Source: Clostridia bacterium (GTDB lineage Bacteria > Bacillota > Clostridia > UBA1381). From it: a DNA stretch of 60,625 bases. The notes beneath the pieces were generated by a model, which was not told the DNA's origin, made no database searches, and worked only from the letters and a program-made list of their open reading frames with translations. Every line of letters starts with the position of its first letter. The first letter of the stretch is position 1. The DNA lies in the NCBI GenBank assembly GCA_017443895.1, contig JAFSXU010000063.1:1-60625 (forward strand), given 5' to 3'. Both the position numbers and the translations under genes were made by a program. Shown here one piece after another: positions 39,783 to 49,479 of the stretch.

Positions 39783-42476
39783 ATGAAAAGGAATATAGCT
39801 TTAATACTTAGTTTTATTTTAATATTGTGTTCTGTAAATTGTTCGGTATATGCTGATGATATGCTTGAAATTTCTTTATCCGAAAATGACGCAATTATAA
39901 GCGGAAACCCCGGTAAGGGCTGGGTAAGGTACTCAACTATCTCTTCAGGGCTATCCGATGAGCTTTTGAATTTGATATCAACAGGCTATGCAAGATTTAA
40001 CTGGTATGAAATTGAGCCTAAGGAGGGCGAATACAACTGGGCCTTAATAGATTCGGCACTGGAATCATGGTCGGCGGTAGGTAAAAAGTTTGCATTTGGT
40101 ATAATGAGCGTCAATACCGCGACAACAGAGGAATATGTAACGCCAAAGTGGGTGTTTACCGCAGGAGCAAGATACACAAGAATGTCGAGTAACGCATCAT
40201 CTGACGGGCTTACTGCAGCAAGCGGACAGTTTATCCCCGTATGGGACGATGAGGTGTATCTTGAAAAGGTCAGAAATCTGGCAAGCGCTCTTGCCAGTCG
40301 TTATGACGGAGATGAAAGGATAGCTTTTATTGATATCCGATCATACGGAAACTACGGTGAAACACATTTGCTCAGACTTGAAAGCTCAGGCTCAAAGGCG
40401 CTTGACTTTGAAGGTGAAAAAAAGCATATTGATGCTTATGCAGATAGTTTTAAAAAGACAAAGCTTATATATCCTACCGCAAATAAATCCACGCACAAGG
40501 CTATAACCGAATATGCCGTAAACAGGGGCGTCGGCCTGCGTTATGACGGAATTATGCAGGACTCTACAAACGGCATTTTATTGAAGCCCGCAAAGGATAA
40601 AAATACGGCAATTTTTGAATTTGCTCTTCCGTATTCAAATTTAAAAGCAACCAAGAGCGGTAACCGTTCATGGAATGAGAGCGCATACATTGCGGCATTT
40701 AACAGGGCGTTGCCAAGCTATATGGATTTAGGTCAGTATAATGAGGACAGCGAGTTGTTTTATAAGGATAACAAAAAGCTTGTAACAAAAATGACAAACA
40801 CCATGGGCTACCATTTTGTTATAAGGAAATTTGCCCTAAACCGTGAATTTGCAGTGGGCGATAATGTAAGAATAAACTGTGAAATCGAAAACAAGGGTGT
40901 AACAAAGCTGTTTGAGCCTGCATTTACAGCGTTGGTATTATTAGACGACAACAATAATGAAGTGAGCAGAATGTGGCTTGATAGTATTGATGCCAACGGC
41001 TTTGGAGCAAACGAGGTGTCAGCGTGCAGAGACAGCGTGGTATTTGGGGATGTCCCCGACGGTACATACAAGCTCGCCTTTGGAATGTTTTTGGACAAGG
41101 AGGATAAATATCCTGCATATAAGTTCGGAAATTTCAGCATAAACGACTCAAACTATTATCAGATTGCCACTGTTAATAAGGCGGGAAAGAACTTTACGGC
41201 TGAGGATCCGTATGTACATATAAACGGTAAAACATACGCAAAAGAGATAAATAACGGCAAGGTATATTTGCCTGTCAGGGCTTGCTTTGAGGGAATAGGA
41301 GCAAAGGTCGGCTGGAGCGAAGAAACGGGTGCCTTTGTCGAGTTTGAGGGAAATACAATATATTTAAGAGGTGACAAAGCTTACTTAAACGATTTATCGG
41401 AGCCTATAGGCAAAGCATATGTAAATCAAAACGGCATTTCATATCTTGAAATGGATATTTTTAAGAGGCTTGCTGATTTCAATTACAGGCTTGATACAAA
41501 AACCGGCGGATATATAATAAATACCGCAAAATATGACTTATCTCTTGAAACCCAAAATAACGGCATTATAAGCGACGGCAGCTTTGAGGCATATTCCGAC
41601 GCATGGTCGTTTAATTATTCCGATTTTGAATATTCAAATAACAGTTCATTTTCAGGTAAAACCGCCTTAAAGGTAAACAATAACCAAAAGGGAGCCTTGG
41701 CATATCAAAGCTTTACGGCTTTAGCGGGCAAGGAATATAACATCAGCTTTGCGGTAAATGATGCCGCCTCAGTCGGATATGTTATATCGGACGGAAACGA
41801 TGCAGAGCTTTACAGTGGTATTGTACCGAAAGGGCAGGGAGAGTGGCAGGAATACTCTTTTAAGTTTGGCTATGATTACGATGCCCTGAACGGTTCAAAA
41901 AACATTACAAAAATAGGATTTATCTCTGAACAGGATAACGCAGAATGTGCATATATTGACAATGTCTCGGTAAGCCTTATAGGTGATATAGATAATACAA
42001 TGAACGGTCTGTTTGCAGATAACGGAATTGAAACAAACAGAACAAAGTGGCAAGGAAGAAACGGTGCAACCTTTGCAAGGACAAGTGAAAATCCTCATTC
42101 GGGTAATCTGTGCGGTGTCTTAAAGGAAAGAGCAGGTACATGGTACGGAGGAATGATAGATATTTATGACAGCCTTGAAGAAAGCGGACCGGGAATTTAC
42201 AAATTTGAGGGCTGGTTCAGAACTGCACCCGGGGACGGTGAAATGGGCATAACCCTTTACTCATTTAAGCTTAATAACGCTATTGATATTACACAGGTGT
42301 TTAAAATAGGTGAGGAGTGGACATACCTATCCTTTGAAAGTGAAATAACAAAGGAACAGTATGAGACCATATATTCAGCGTATGCCCTCATCATGGGTGA
42401 TCCCAATGATAATGAAAAGAGCATAACAAAAAATATTTACTTTGACGATATTAAATTAACAAAGGTAAGTGATTAA
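39783..42476 (+). CDS. Secreted DUF4832-type putative glycosidase (copy 1)
   Basis: An exported 897-residue protein with signal peptide at 1-24. Residues about 28-460 are a TIM-barrel-like module of DUF4874/DUF4832 type: GNPGKGWVRYSTISSG, WYEIEPKEGEYNWALIDSAL, TPKWVFTAGA, IDIRSYGNYGETH with the candidate catalytic Glu193, PSYMDLGQY, then the DUF4832 tail (ENKGVTKLFEPAF). A stalk domain (about 476-590) and two CBM4/9-like modules follow. The activity is not established; the barrel resembles GH42/GH5-like retaining enzymes. GGAGG fixes the ATG at 39783; an upstream in-frame codon overlaps the SLH gene. A tandem homologue follows. Confidence 0.78.
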   Translation: MKRNIALILSFILILCSVNCSVYADDMLEISLSENDAIISGNPGKGWVRYSTISSGLSDELLNLISTGYARFNWYEIEPKEGEYNWALIDSALESWSAVGKKFAFGIMSVNTATTEEYVTPKWVFTAGARYTRMSSNASSDGLTAASGQFIPVWDDEVYLEKVRNLASALASRYDGDERIAFIDIRSYGNYGETHLLRLESSGSKALDFEGEKKHIDAYADSFKKTKLIYPTANKSTHKAITEYAVNRGVGLRYDGIMQDSTNGILLKPAKDKNTAIFEFALPYSNLKATKSGNRSWNESAYIAAFNRALPSYMDLGQYNEDSELFYKDNKKLVTKMTNTMGYHFVIRKFALNREFAVGDNVRINCEIENKGVTKLFEPAFTALVLLDDNNNEVSRMWLDSIDANGFGANEVSACRDSVVFGDVPDGTYKLAFGMFLDKEDKYPAYKFGNFSINDSNYYQIATVNKAGKNFTAEDPYVHINGKTYAKEINNGKVYLPVRACFEGIGAKVGWSEETGAFVEFEGNTIYLRGDKAYLNDLSEPIGKAYVNQNGISYLEMDIFKRLADFNYRLDTKTGGYIINTAKYDLSLETQNNGIISDGSFEAYSDAWSFNYSDFEYSNNSSFSGKTALKVNNNQKGALAYQSFTALAGKEYNISFAVNDAASVGYVISDGNDAELYSGIVPKGQGEWQEYSFKFGYDYDALNGSKNITKIGFISEQDNAECAYIDNVSVSLIGDIDNTMNGLFADNGIETNRTKWQGRNGATFARTSENPHSGNLCGVLKERAGTWYGGMIDIYDSLEESGPGIYKFEGWFRTAPGDGEMGITLYSFKLNNAIDITQVFKIGEEWTYLSFESEITKEQYETIYSAYALIMGDPNDNEKSITKNIYFDDIKLTKVSD

Positions 42477-42491
42477 ACGAGGTAATCCGGA

Positions 42492-45077
42492 ATGAAAAAG
42501 ATAATAATTTTTTTGGCATTGGTTTTTATGCCGACGCTTTTGCAAATGCCTTTTGTCGCTGCAGCCAAGACGGCAGAGGCGGTATATAATGACGAAACAA
42601 GTAAGATGGTTTTAAATGTTGATGGGCTGTCGGGAAAAGGAGAGGCTGCAATAGCTATGTTTGATACCGACAATCCCGATATGCCGGTGTATTTTGCGCA
42701 GGTTGCGGTAAACGAAAACGGAGCAATCAATTACAGCTATGTTTTTCATATGCCAAATGGAAAAGAATGTGAGGATTATTTGATTAAGATCAATGCTTCA
42801 AGCAGTGAAATTATTTCAATAACTCCAAAGTCTATCTATGATAAAAAATACAAAATTCATATTGATGATTTGAAGTATTTACCAAGCAACGGTGAATGGT
42901 TACCACTAAACGAGGAAAATATTTCACATCTTTACGGACAAAATGTAAATGTAGCATTTGATATAACAGGTAAGGGCGCTTCAAGCCTTGGTGCAACTAT
43001 AGCAGTCGCACTAAAGGTAGGCGATAGGCTGCATTATGTTGATGTGTTATATAACGATGATATAAGCTTTGAGCAGACCGTTCCTCTGGAATTTGAAACT
43101 GAATTCCCTGAAGATTGCAGACTTGAAATATATGCATGGGAGGACTTTGAAAGTATTAAGCCACTAAGACCGCTATTTGTTGTTGCGAATGAAGAAAAAA
43201 CGATCCTCTCTCTTGCAAATACAAATGAAAAAATTTACACAAATCCCGGAAAAGGATTTTTAAGGTACGGATCAAGCTTTTCGGGTAATCAGGCTGACGG
43301 TATTACAGAATATGCGTCCGCAGGTTATTGGCGATTTAGCTGGGCTGATATCGAACCGAGCGAAGGGAATTATAATTGGTCGCTTATTGACAATGAGATA
43401 AGCTACTGGAAACAACGGGGAAAAGGTTTTGCTTTTGGTGTTATGTGTGCAAATTCGGCAAGCTATGTAAACTATATAACACCCAAATGGGTGTTTGACG
43501 CCGGTGCTCAATACACACAGTCGACTTTGGCAAACGGGACTGTTCAATACACTCCGGTATGGAATGATGAGGTTTTTTTATCAAAACTGACCGAGTTTGT
43601 AAAAGCACTTGCCAAAAGGTATGATGGAAACGATTCTATTGAGTTTATAGATATACGCTCATGCGGTAACTACGGAGAAATGCATGTCGGCAATCTTAAT
43701 TCGACATTTTTACCCGCGACTACTATAAAGGCGCATATAGATATTTACTCAAATGCATTTGAAAATACTAATCTGATGATGTGCGTCAACAAGCGTGGCG
43801 ATATGGGAGAGATTACCAAATACGCAGTATCAAAAGGGGTAGGCTTGAGAAACGATGGTATGGCAAATAATGCCGAAAACCCGCTTCTCACACTTGATGC
43901 AAAGCACAAAGCACCTGTTGCATTTGAGTTGGCAGCTTCATACCAGACGCTAAAAAACAATGCCGCTAATGCCAATCAGGATAATCTCAACCGTTTATGG
44001 AACAGGCAAAGCTATTTGAGAGCTATTGAGCTTGCAACTCCAAACTATATGGATTTAGGGCAGTACGGTAACGATCCTGATGTGTTTATTGCAGACAATG
44101 AAGATATTGTTAAGGATATTGCAGATAAGCTGGGCTATAAGTTTGCTTTAAAAAACATCAAGTTGCCGCATATTTTAGAAGCAGGCAGATCGTACGGTAT
44201 TACAACTGCATGGGAAAATACGGGAATTTCTTATTTGTATAACGATTGCAATATTGCAATAGCTGTTATTGATGCAAATGAGAATGTGCTTGCTTATTCG
44301 TGGCTTGACGGTACGGATGCGAATAGTTTTGTCCCGGGATGTGTTACTGTGTGCGATGATACATTCAGAATAGAAAGCGTAGCAAACGGAAGTTATACTC
44401 TTTCCGTAGGCTTGTTTAAGAGTAAAACAGGGCAGTCTCCCGATTTTAAAATATGCAATGTCGGCAGGTTTGGCGGCGGATGGTATCCTGTTGCCGATAT
44501 AGTTTTTTCAGGAGGCAAATATACAGTTTCTGCAATGGATGATATTTCCGAAGAAATAGTAAATATTCCAAGTTATCCGGGACCTTCGGAGTATACTCCG
44601 GACGGAGAGCTTATTGCAGATTATAGTATTACTTCCGAAAGTGATTTTAGCTGGACAGGAAAGAATGGTTCAAATGCCGATTTCTTCTCTTCAACCTCTG
44701 CCTACAGCGGTACATACTGCGGAAGAATATCGTTTAGAAACGGCACATTATATGGGGCGCAGGTAGATATTACCGAAAGACTCCGTGCAAACGGACCGGG
44801 AACTTATAAAATGAGCGGATATTTTAAGGCTGATGCCGGTACCGGTATATCAATCTATTTAGGATATATGAATGCGGGAGCGACAACAAAGTCGACAGCC
44901 TTCTCGTCTGTCAACACATCATGGAAAAAGCTTGAACAAACCGTTACATTTACATCTGAAGATATAAATAATATGGCGCAAATGTCACTTTTAATTACAG
45001 GAAGGGACGGCACTTATGCAGGAAGCACAACTGCAAATATTTATTTTGATGATGTCAGAATTACTAAAATAAACTAA
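42492..45077 (+). CDS. Secreted DUF4832-type putative glycosidase (copy 2)
   Basis: A tandem paralogue of the previous gene, 861 residues, with signal peptide at 1-25 (LALVFMPTLLQMPFVAAA). It has an extra N-terminal beta-domain (about 27-235), then the same barrel: TNPGKGFLRYGSSFSG, WADIEPSEGNYNWSLI, TPKWVFDAGAQYT, IDIRSCGNYGEMH with Glu396 as the candidate catalytic residue, and the DUF4832 tail (ENTGISYLYNDCNIAIAV). One CBM4/9-like module ends the protein (NIYFDDVRITKIN). It lacks the stalk domain of copy 1. The two are clearly homologous but differ at many positions, so they may act on different bonds. Confidence 0.78.
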   Translation: MKKIIIFLALVFMPTLLQMPFVAAAKTAEAVYNDETSKMVLNVDGLSGKGEAAIAMFDTDNPDMPVYFAQVAVNENGAINYSYVFHMPNGKECEDYLIKINASSSEIISITPKSIYDKKYKIHIDDLKYLPSNGEWLPLNEENISHLYGQNVNVAFDITGKGASSLGATIAVALKVGDRLHYVDVLYNDDISFEQTVPLEFETEFPEDCRLEIYAWEDFESIKPLRPLFVVANEEKTILSLANTNEKIYTNPGKGFLRYGSSFSGNQADGITEYASAGYWRFSWADIEPSEGNYNWSLIDNEISYWKQRGKGFAFGVMCANSASYVNYITPKWVFDAGAQYTQSTLANGTVQYTPVWNDEVFLSKLTEFVKALAKRYDGNDSIEFIDIRSCGNYGEMHVGNLNSTFLPATTIKAHIDIYSNAFENTNLMMCVNKRGDMGEITKYAVSKGVGLRNDGMANNAENPLLTLDAKHKAPVAFELAASYQTLKNNAANANQDNLNRLWNRQSYLRAIELATPNYMDLGQYGNDPDVFIADNEDIVKDIADKLGYKFALKNIKLPHILEAGRSYGITTAWENTGISYLYNDCNIAIAVIDANENVLAYSWLDGTDANSFVPGCVTVCDDTFRIESVANGSYTLSVGLFKSKTGQSPDFKICNVGRFGGGWYPVADIVFSGGKYTVSAMDDISEEIVNIPSYPGPSEYTPDGELIADYSITSESDFSWTGKNGSNADFFSSTSAYSGTYCGRISFRNGTLYGAQVDITERLRANGPGTYKMSGYFKADAGTGISIYLGYMNAGATTKSTAFSSVNTSWKKLEQTVTFTSEDINNMAQMSLLITGRDGTYAGSTTANIYFDDVRITKIN

Positions 45078-45092
45078 AAAAGGTTACTGATT

Positions 45093-46043
45093 ATGAAAGA
45101 TGCAACAAACATTTTAAAAAGGTATGAGAATAATCCAATATTGCATGTCAAAAATTATCCGGGAATAGCTCAGCTTTACAATCCGTCGGTTGTTAAATAC
45201 GGCGATGAATATATTATGCTTGTGTCTGTAGTTGAGCATGCGGCAACTCAGGGGTATGGAAGAGATGTTGGACAGACGAGAATTGCAAGAAGCAAGGACG
45301 GTGTTAATTTTACGCTTAGTGATAAAAATTTCATATATGCACCGAAGGATTTGTACGGTATGGAGCTATACCATCACTTCATAGATAATCGAATTACAAA
45401 AATTGATGATACCTATTACATAATAACTCCGGTTATGGTGAAGGGATTTCAGTCTCCTGTCGGAATGCTTGGAAAGACAAAGGATTTTGAATCTTACGAG
45501 CCGATTGATATTATAACAGCGCCAAAGAACAGAGGAGCATCGCTTTTCCCGGAAAAAATAAATGGTAAGTATTATAAACTTGACAGACCCGGCGGAGGCT
45601 ATGATTTATGTGATATATGGATTTCTGCGAGCGAGGATTTAGTGCATTGGGGAGAGTTTAAGCCTGTCTTAAACCCGGGATACCGTTTTTGGAATGTTTC
45701 AAAAATAGGACCTACACCGCCGATAAAGACTTCTAAGGGCTGGCTCGATATTATTCACGGAGTGTTTACGCCCTCGGGCGGAAGGACCTATTACCTTGGT
45801 GCAATTTTGCTGGATTTAGAACAGCCATGGAGGGTTATAGGTAAAACAAACAGCTATATCCTTGCGCCCGTTGAGGAATACGAAAAACACGGCAATTGCG
45901 ATAATACTGTTTTTGCCTGCGGAGCTATTGCAGATAATCAAAAGGATGAAATTGTTGTATATTACGGTGCGTGTGATAATTACATTTGTATGGCTAAGGG
46001 TAAATTGTCTGAGCTTATAGATGCTTGTATTGAACAAATATAG
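45093..46043 (+). CDS. GH130-type enzyme (copy 2, diverged)
   Basis: A 316-residue cytoplasmic beta-propeller enzyme. It shares with copy 1 the pattern NPILHVKN, YNPSVVKYGDEYIMLVSVVE, RGASLFPEKINGKYYKLDRP and GPTPPIKTSKGWLDIIHGVF. FIDNRI (Asp99) replaces the EDPRI motif of copy 1 (Asp87), keeping the catalytic Asp. This subgroup differs from the mannosylglucose phosphorylases; it may be a hydrolase or use another mannoside. The ribosome binding site is weak (AAAAAGG). It is the last gene before the regulator pair. Confidence 0.82.
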   Translation: MKDATNILKRYENNPILHVKNYPGIAQLYNPSVVKYGDEYIMLVSVVEHAATQGYGRDVGQTRIARSKDGVNFTLSDKNFIYAPKDLYGMELYHHFIDNRITKIDDTYYIITPVMVKGFQSPVGMLGKTKDFESYEPIDIITAPKNRGASLFPEKINGKYYKLDRPGGGYDLCDIWISASEDLVHWGEFKPVLNPGYRFWNVSKIGPTPPIKTSKGWLDIIHGVFTPSGGRTYYLGAILLDLEQPWRVIGKTNSYILAPVEEYEKHGNCDNTVFACGAIADNQKDEIVVYYGACDNYICMAKGKLSELIDACIEQI

Positions 46044-46054
46044 TATTCTGTTCG

Positions 46055-46085
46055 ATTAAGCCATGGATTATATCCGTGGCTTAAT
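46055..46085 (+). other. Inverted repeat between GH130 copy 2 and the regulator genes
   Basis: ATTAAGCCATGGAT (46055-46068) pairs with ATCCGTGGCTTAAT (46072-46085), one wobble and a 3-nt loop. A T-tract is lacking, so it is a weak terminator or an mRNA 3'-end protector. Confidence 0.6.
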
Positions 46086-46114
46086 ATGCGTTAAGACATA
46101 TATATGATAATATG

Positions 46115-46143
46115 TTGGGATTTCGTACTGTTTGTTGTATAAT
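46115..46143 (+). promoter_or_regulatory. Promoter of the regulator pair
   Basis: TTGGGA (46115-46120), 17 bp, TATAAT (46138-46143) with TG just upstream. It allows expression of the two-component genes independent of the upstream operon. Confidence 0.7.
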
Positions 46144-46171
46144 TATAGTAGTATATTAGGAGGTGGCAGTT

Positions 46172-47668
46172 ATGAATATATTGATAGTTGACGATGAAGT
46201 TTCTGTAAGAAAATCATTAAGCTATGTTATCAATAATGAATTTGGAGGTAAGTGCCGTGTTATAACATCAAATAGTGCGGAAACGGCTTTGAAAACAGCG
46301 GAGAAAAAGGAAATAGATTTATTGATTTCAGATATTTGCCTTGGGAATATGAACGGAATAGAATTGAGCAGAAAAATTTTAGATATTTACCCAAAATGCA
46401 AAATTATATATATCAGCGCATATGATGAAAAAGATTATTTAAAAGCGGCAATCAGTATGAAGGTGCTTGGATATATAGAAAAACCGATTGATAAAAATCA
46501 AATACTCAGGATTGTCAGTGAATTATTGATTGACGAAGAAAACAGAACGAGCAAAATAGATTTATACACAAATATTGAAAAAAATGAACACTTTATTGAC
46601 CTTTTGCTAAAGGATGAAAAAAACGATGAGGTTAAGGCTCTGTACAGAAAAAGTTATCTGTATGATTGCCCGTATTATTCGGTTGTCTGCTTTGCGGGAA
46701 AGGTTCTTTTGGATGTATCTGCAAGAAATAAATTAGTGAATATGGTTGCGGTTGACTTGCATGAGAGAAAAATAAAATTTGAATTGCAAACACGAAACGA
46801 ATTTATTATAGTTGCGGGCGGCAGGGAGTATACGCTTATAAGTAAGCTCAGAGAATGTATTTTGAGTGCTTTTGAACAGCTTAATTTAAAAGATAAAGTA
46901 ATAGTCGGCATTGGCTCGGTTAAAAGGGATTGGTATGAAATTTCAAGCTCCTATAAATCCGCTTTGGCGGGACTGAATAAAGGCTTTTTTGAGGGTTATA
47001 ACATATACTCTTCAATAAATGCAGAGTTTGATTTTAAAGACTTAAATATTTTTGAAACGACAAATACTTTTTGGGAATTATTAGAAAAGCAAAAAGAAGA
47101 TTTGCTTATTGATTATGTAAGGCATATGGCAAAAAAGATAAAGCAAGAAGAAAATATCAGTAAGCAGACGGCGGTAAGGCTCATTGAAGCAATGGCTTAC
47201 CAAATAAATTTATACTCTGAAAGAAATAATATTTTGCTCAGTCGTTCAGCATACATTGATGTAAATTCAGACTTTTTATTTGATGAGATGATTAAAAGTC
47301 TTGAGAAACTGATAAGGGAGTTTTGCAACGAGAATAGAATTGCAGATAATATTGTAACATTAACGAAAAAATTTATAATGGAAAATTATAAAAGAACGGA
47401 TTTATCTATAAAGGATGTTGCCGATTCTGTTCATTTGAATGTCAGTTATTTAAGTACGCATTTTAAAAAAGTGTGCGGAATTACAATCAATTCATATTTA
47501 ACTGAGTTCAGAATAGAAAAGGCAAAAGAGTATATACGCTCCAGCAGATATAATGCGGATGAAATCGGTCGGTTAGTGGGTTATGAGGACGGTAATTATT
47601 TTTACAGGATATTTAAAAAGCAAACAGGTATGACTACAAAGGAATATAGAAAGAGTGTGGGAAAATGA
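46172..47668 (+). CDS. YesN-type response regulator with AraC DNA-binding domain
   Basis: A 498-residue transcription factor. The receiver domain (1-120) starts MNILIVDDEVSVRKSLSYVI and has phospho-acceptor Asp54 in LLISDICLG; YISAYDEKDY and the Lys of YIEKPIDKNQ complete the site. A middle region of about 260 residues follows. Residues about 395-498 are an AraC double helix-turn-helix (SIKDVADSVHLNVSYLSTHF and YNADEIGRLVGYEDGNYFYR). It probably binds the twin half-sites at 28.1 and 49.4 kb and activates the locus. AGGAGG selects the ATG at 46172. It overlaps the kinase gene by 4 bp. Confidence 0.92.
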   Translation: MNILIVDDEVSVRKSLSYVINNEFGGKCRVITSNSAETALKTAEKKEIDLLISDICLGNMNGIELSRKILDIYPKCKIIYISAYDEKDYLKAAISMKVLGYIEKPIDKNQILRIVSELLIDEENRTSKIDLYTNIEKNEHFIDLLLKDEKNDEVKALYRKSYLYDCPYYSVVCFAGKVLLDVSARNKLVNMVAVDLHERKIKFELQTRNEFIIVAGGREYTLISKLRECILSAFEQLNLKDKVIVGIGSVKRDWYEISSSYKSALAGLNKGFFEGYNIYSSINAEFDFKDLNIFETTNTFWELLEKQKEDLLIDYVRHMAKKIKQEENISKQTAVRLIEAMAYQINLYSERNNILLSRSAYIDVNSDFLFDEMIKSLEKLIREFCNENRIADNIVTLTKKFIMENYKRTDLSIKDVADSVHLNVSYLSTHFKKVCGITINSYLTEFRIEKAKEYIRSSRYNADEIGRLVGYEDGNYFYRIFKKQTGMTTKEYRKSVGK

Positions 47669-49362
47669 GAAAAATGGTTGAAGCGTTAAGAAAAACCTCA
47701 TGGAAGGACAAGCTGTTGCTCCTCCAAATAATGGTAGTTTCCTTTGTGATTATCATAAATATTGTCACGATTTTTTTGTGCGTGAGAGTGTATTTTGAAC
47801 AGCAGATATCTTTTTCGGCTGAGCAGAATATAGCGCAAGCCCAAGTTATTCTCGACAGAGTTGTTTCCGATAATAAAAAAGCGTTGGACGAGGTAACAAG
47901 GGATGAGCGTATTATCAGCCTGATAAGCTCCCAAAGTGATTTTATGAACGGTAATGACAGTGAAATACTGTCAGGCTATAATGAATACAAATATATGATA
48001 TCAAAGCTTAATGAGATACAGCAATCATATAATATTGAAAATATAAAAATTTATATGCGCAGCGGCTATGTATATGATGCCGAGAATAGGATATCGTATC
48101 CGTGGAAAGATGTTATGTCCTCTAAATGGATGGAGAAGTTGAGAACGGAAGGTGTAAATTCGATTTTTTTGGACAATTCCTATTTTGACTATGAAATGAC
48201 GCAAAATAAATTATTTCATCATATTCAAGTGATAAAATCATCGACAAATTATCAGGAAATAATAGGAGTTATGCATATACCTGTTTCTGAAGAGTTCATT
48301 CAGAATTTGCTGATAAAAAGCAAGCTGTCTCAAAACAGTGTCCTGTATTTGGAAAATTCTCAGGGTGATATCGTCACACAAATTGATAAGGCGGCATCTT
48401 CAAAAAAATATAAAACATTTCGTGTAGGTGTTCCGCATTCTGATTTGTCCTTGGTAAGTAAAATTTCAATGGACGATATGATGAAAATGTACTATATGAT
48501 TGTGCTTATTACAATAAGCATATCGCTTATATTGCTCTTAATCGGCATATTTGCTTCAAAAACCATAATAAATAACTTAACAAAGAAAATGATACTTCTT
48601 ATCAATCATATGGAAAAAACAAAGGACAGAATATTTGAGCCTGTTCCCTTAAACGAGGTTTACGACGATGTTGACAGAAGCATAGAAGGGTACAATAAAC
48701 TGCTTTGCGAGTTTGAGAAAATACTTGAGGAGCAAAAAAGAAATGCAGAAAACACAAAAAGGCTGGAGCTTAAGATTTTAAGAGAGCAAATAAACCCGCA
48801 TTTTTTGTATAACACATTGGAAATAATAAACAGCTTAGCAATTATAAACGAGCAAACCGAGATTTCGGATGTTGCAAAATGGATGTCCGAATATTATAAG
48901 CTGACATTAAATCACGGCGAGGATTTAATGACAGTTCGGGAAGAACTAAGACATGCAGAATTATATATTAAGCTTCAGAATTTGAGATTTGATAAAAATA
49001 TAGTTTTTCTCTATGATGTTCCGGAGGAAATATTAGACCGCAATATTTTGAAAATGATTATGCAACCAATTATCGAAAATTCCGTAAAACACGGATTTAA
49101 AGATAAAGTATCCGATGATAATACAATCAGCATAGTTGCCTATGACGAAAACGAATATATGATTTTCATAATCAATGATAACGGATTGGGTATTCCTGAG
49201 GAAAAAATATGTACATTACTTTTAAAATCAAGCTCGGATTTTGGACTTAATAATGTCAATGAACGAATTAAGCTATTCTATGGAGAAGATTGCGGTATCA
49301 GTATAGAAAGCAAATATGGAGTATACACCTCGGTTATTATTAAAATAGCGCACAGAGATTAA
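47665..49362 (+). CDS. YesM-type sensor histidine kinase
   Basis: A 565-residue membrane kinase. Two membrane helices (about 23-45 and 275-297) flank an extracellular sensor of about 230 residues, followed by a short HAMP-like linker. The dimerisation region carries LREQINPHFLYNTLEIINSL with the phosphorylated His379. The ATPase part shows MIMQPIIENSVKHGF (N box) and NDNGLGIPEE (G1 box). In related systems the sensor domain, often with a binding protein, detects extracellular glycan or its fragments. It overlaps the regulator gene by 4 bp (ATGA). Confidence 0.93.
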   Translation: MRKMVEALRKTSWKDKLLLLQIMVVSFVIIINIVTIFLCVRVYFEQQISFSAEQNIAQAQVILDRVVSDNKKALDEVTRDERIISLISSQSDFMNGNDSEILSGYNEYKYMISKLNEIQQSYNIENIKIYMRSGYVYDAENRISYPWKDVMSSKWMEKLRTEGVNSIFLDNSYFDYEMTQNKLFHHIQVIKSSTNYQEIIGVMHIPVSEEFIQNLLIKSKLSQNSVLYLENSQGDIVTQIDKAASSKKYKTFRVGVPHSDLSLVSKISMDDMMKMYYMIVLITISISLILLLIGIFASKTIINNLTKKMILLINHMEKTKDRIFEPVPLNEVYDDVDRSIEGYNKLLCEFEKILEEQKRNAENTKRLELKILREQINPHFLYNTLEIINSLAIINEQTEISDVAKWMSEYYKLTLNHGEDLMTVREELRHAELYIKLQNLRFDKNIVFLYDVPEEILDRNILKMIMQPIIENSVKHGFKDKVSDDNTISIVAYDENEYMIFIINDNGLGIPEEKICTLLLKSSSDFGLNNVNERIKLFYGEDCGISIESKYGVYTSVIIKIAHRD

Positions 49363-49378
49363 GCGTGTTTTATACACA

Positions 49379-49445
49379 AATCTATAAATAGTGCTTTTAT
49401 AAATAAACTTTGTCCATTTATCTGTAAGAGTAGCAATGATAAAAT
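49379..49445 (+). promoter_or_regulatory. Activator-type promoter of the GH94 operon with twin half-sites
   Basis: Half-sites AATCTATAAATAGTGCTTTT (49379-49398) and TAAATAAACTTTGTCCATTT (49400-49419) are 21 bp apart. The extended -10, TGATAAAAT, has its hexamer at 49440-49445, 28 bp after the GT of the second half-site. The geometry is identical to 28075-28141. No good -35 box is present. Confidence 0.72.
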
Positions 49446-49479
49446 AATATTGATAATAGCGGTGCAGGAGTATACGACA

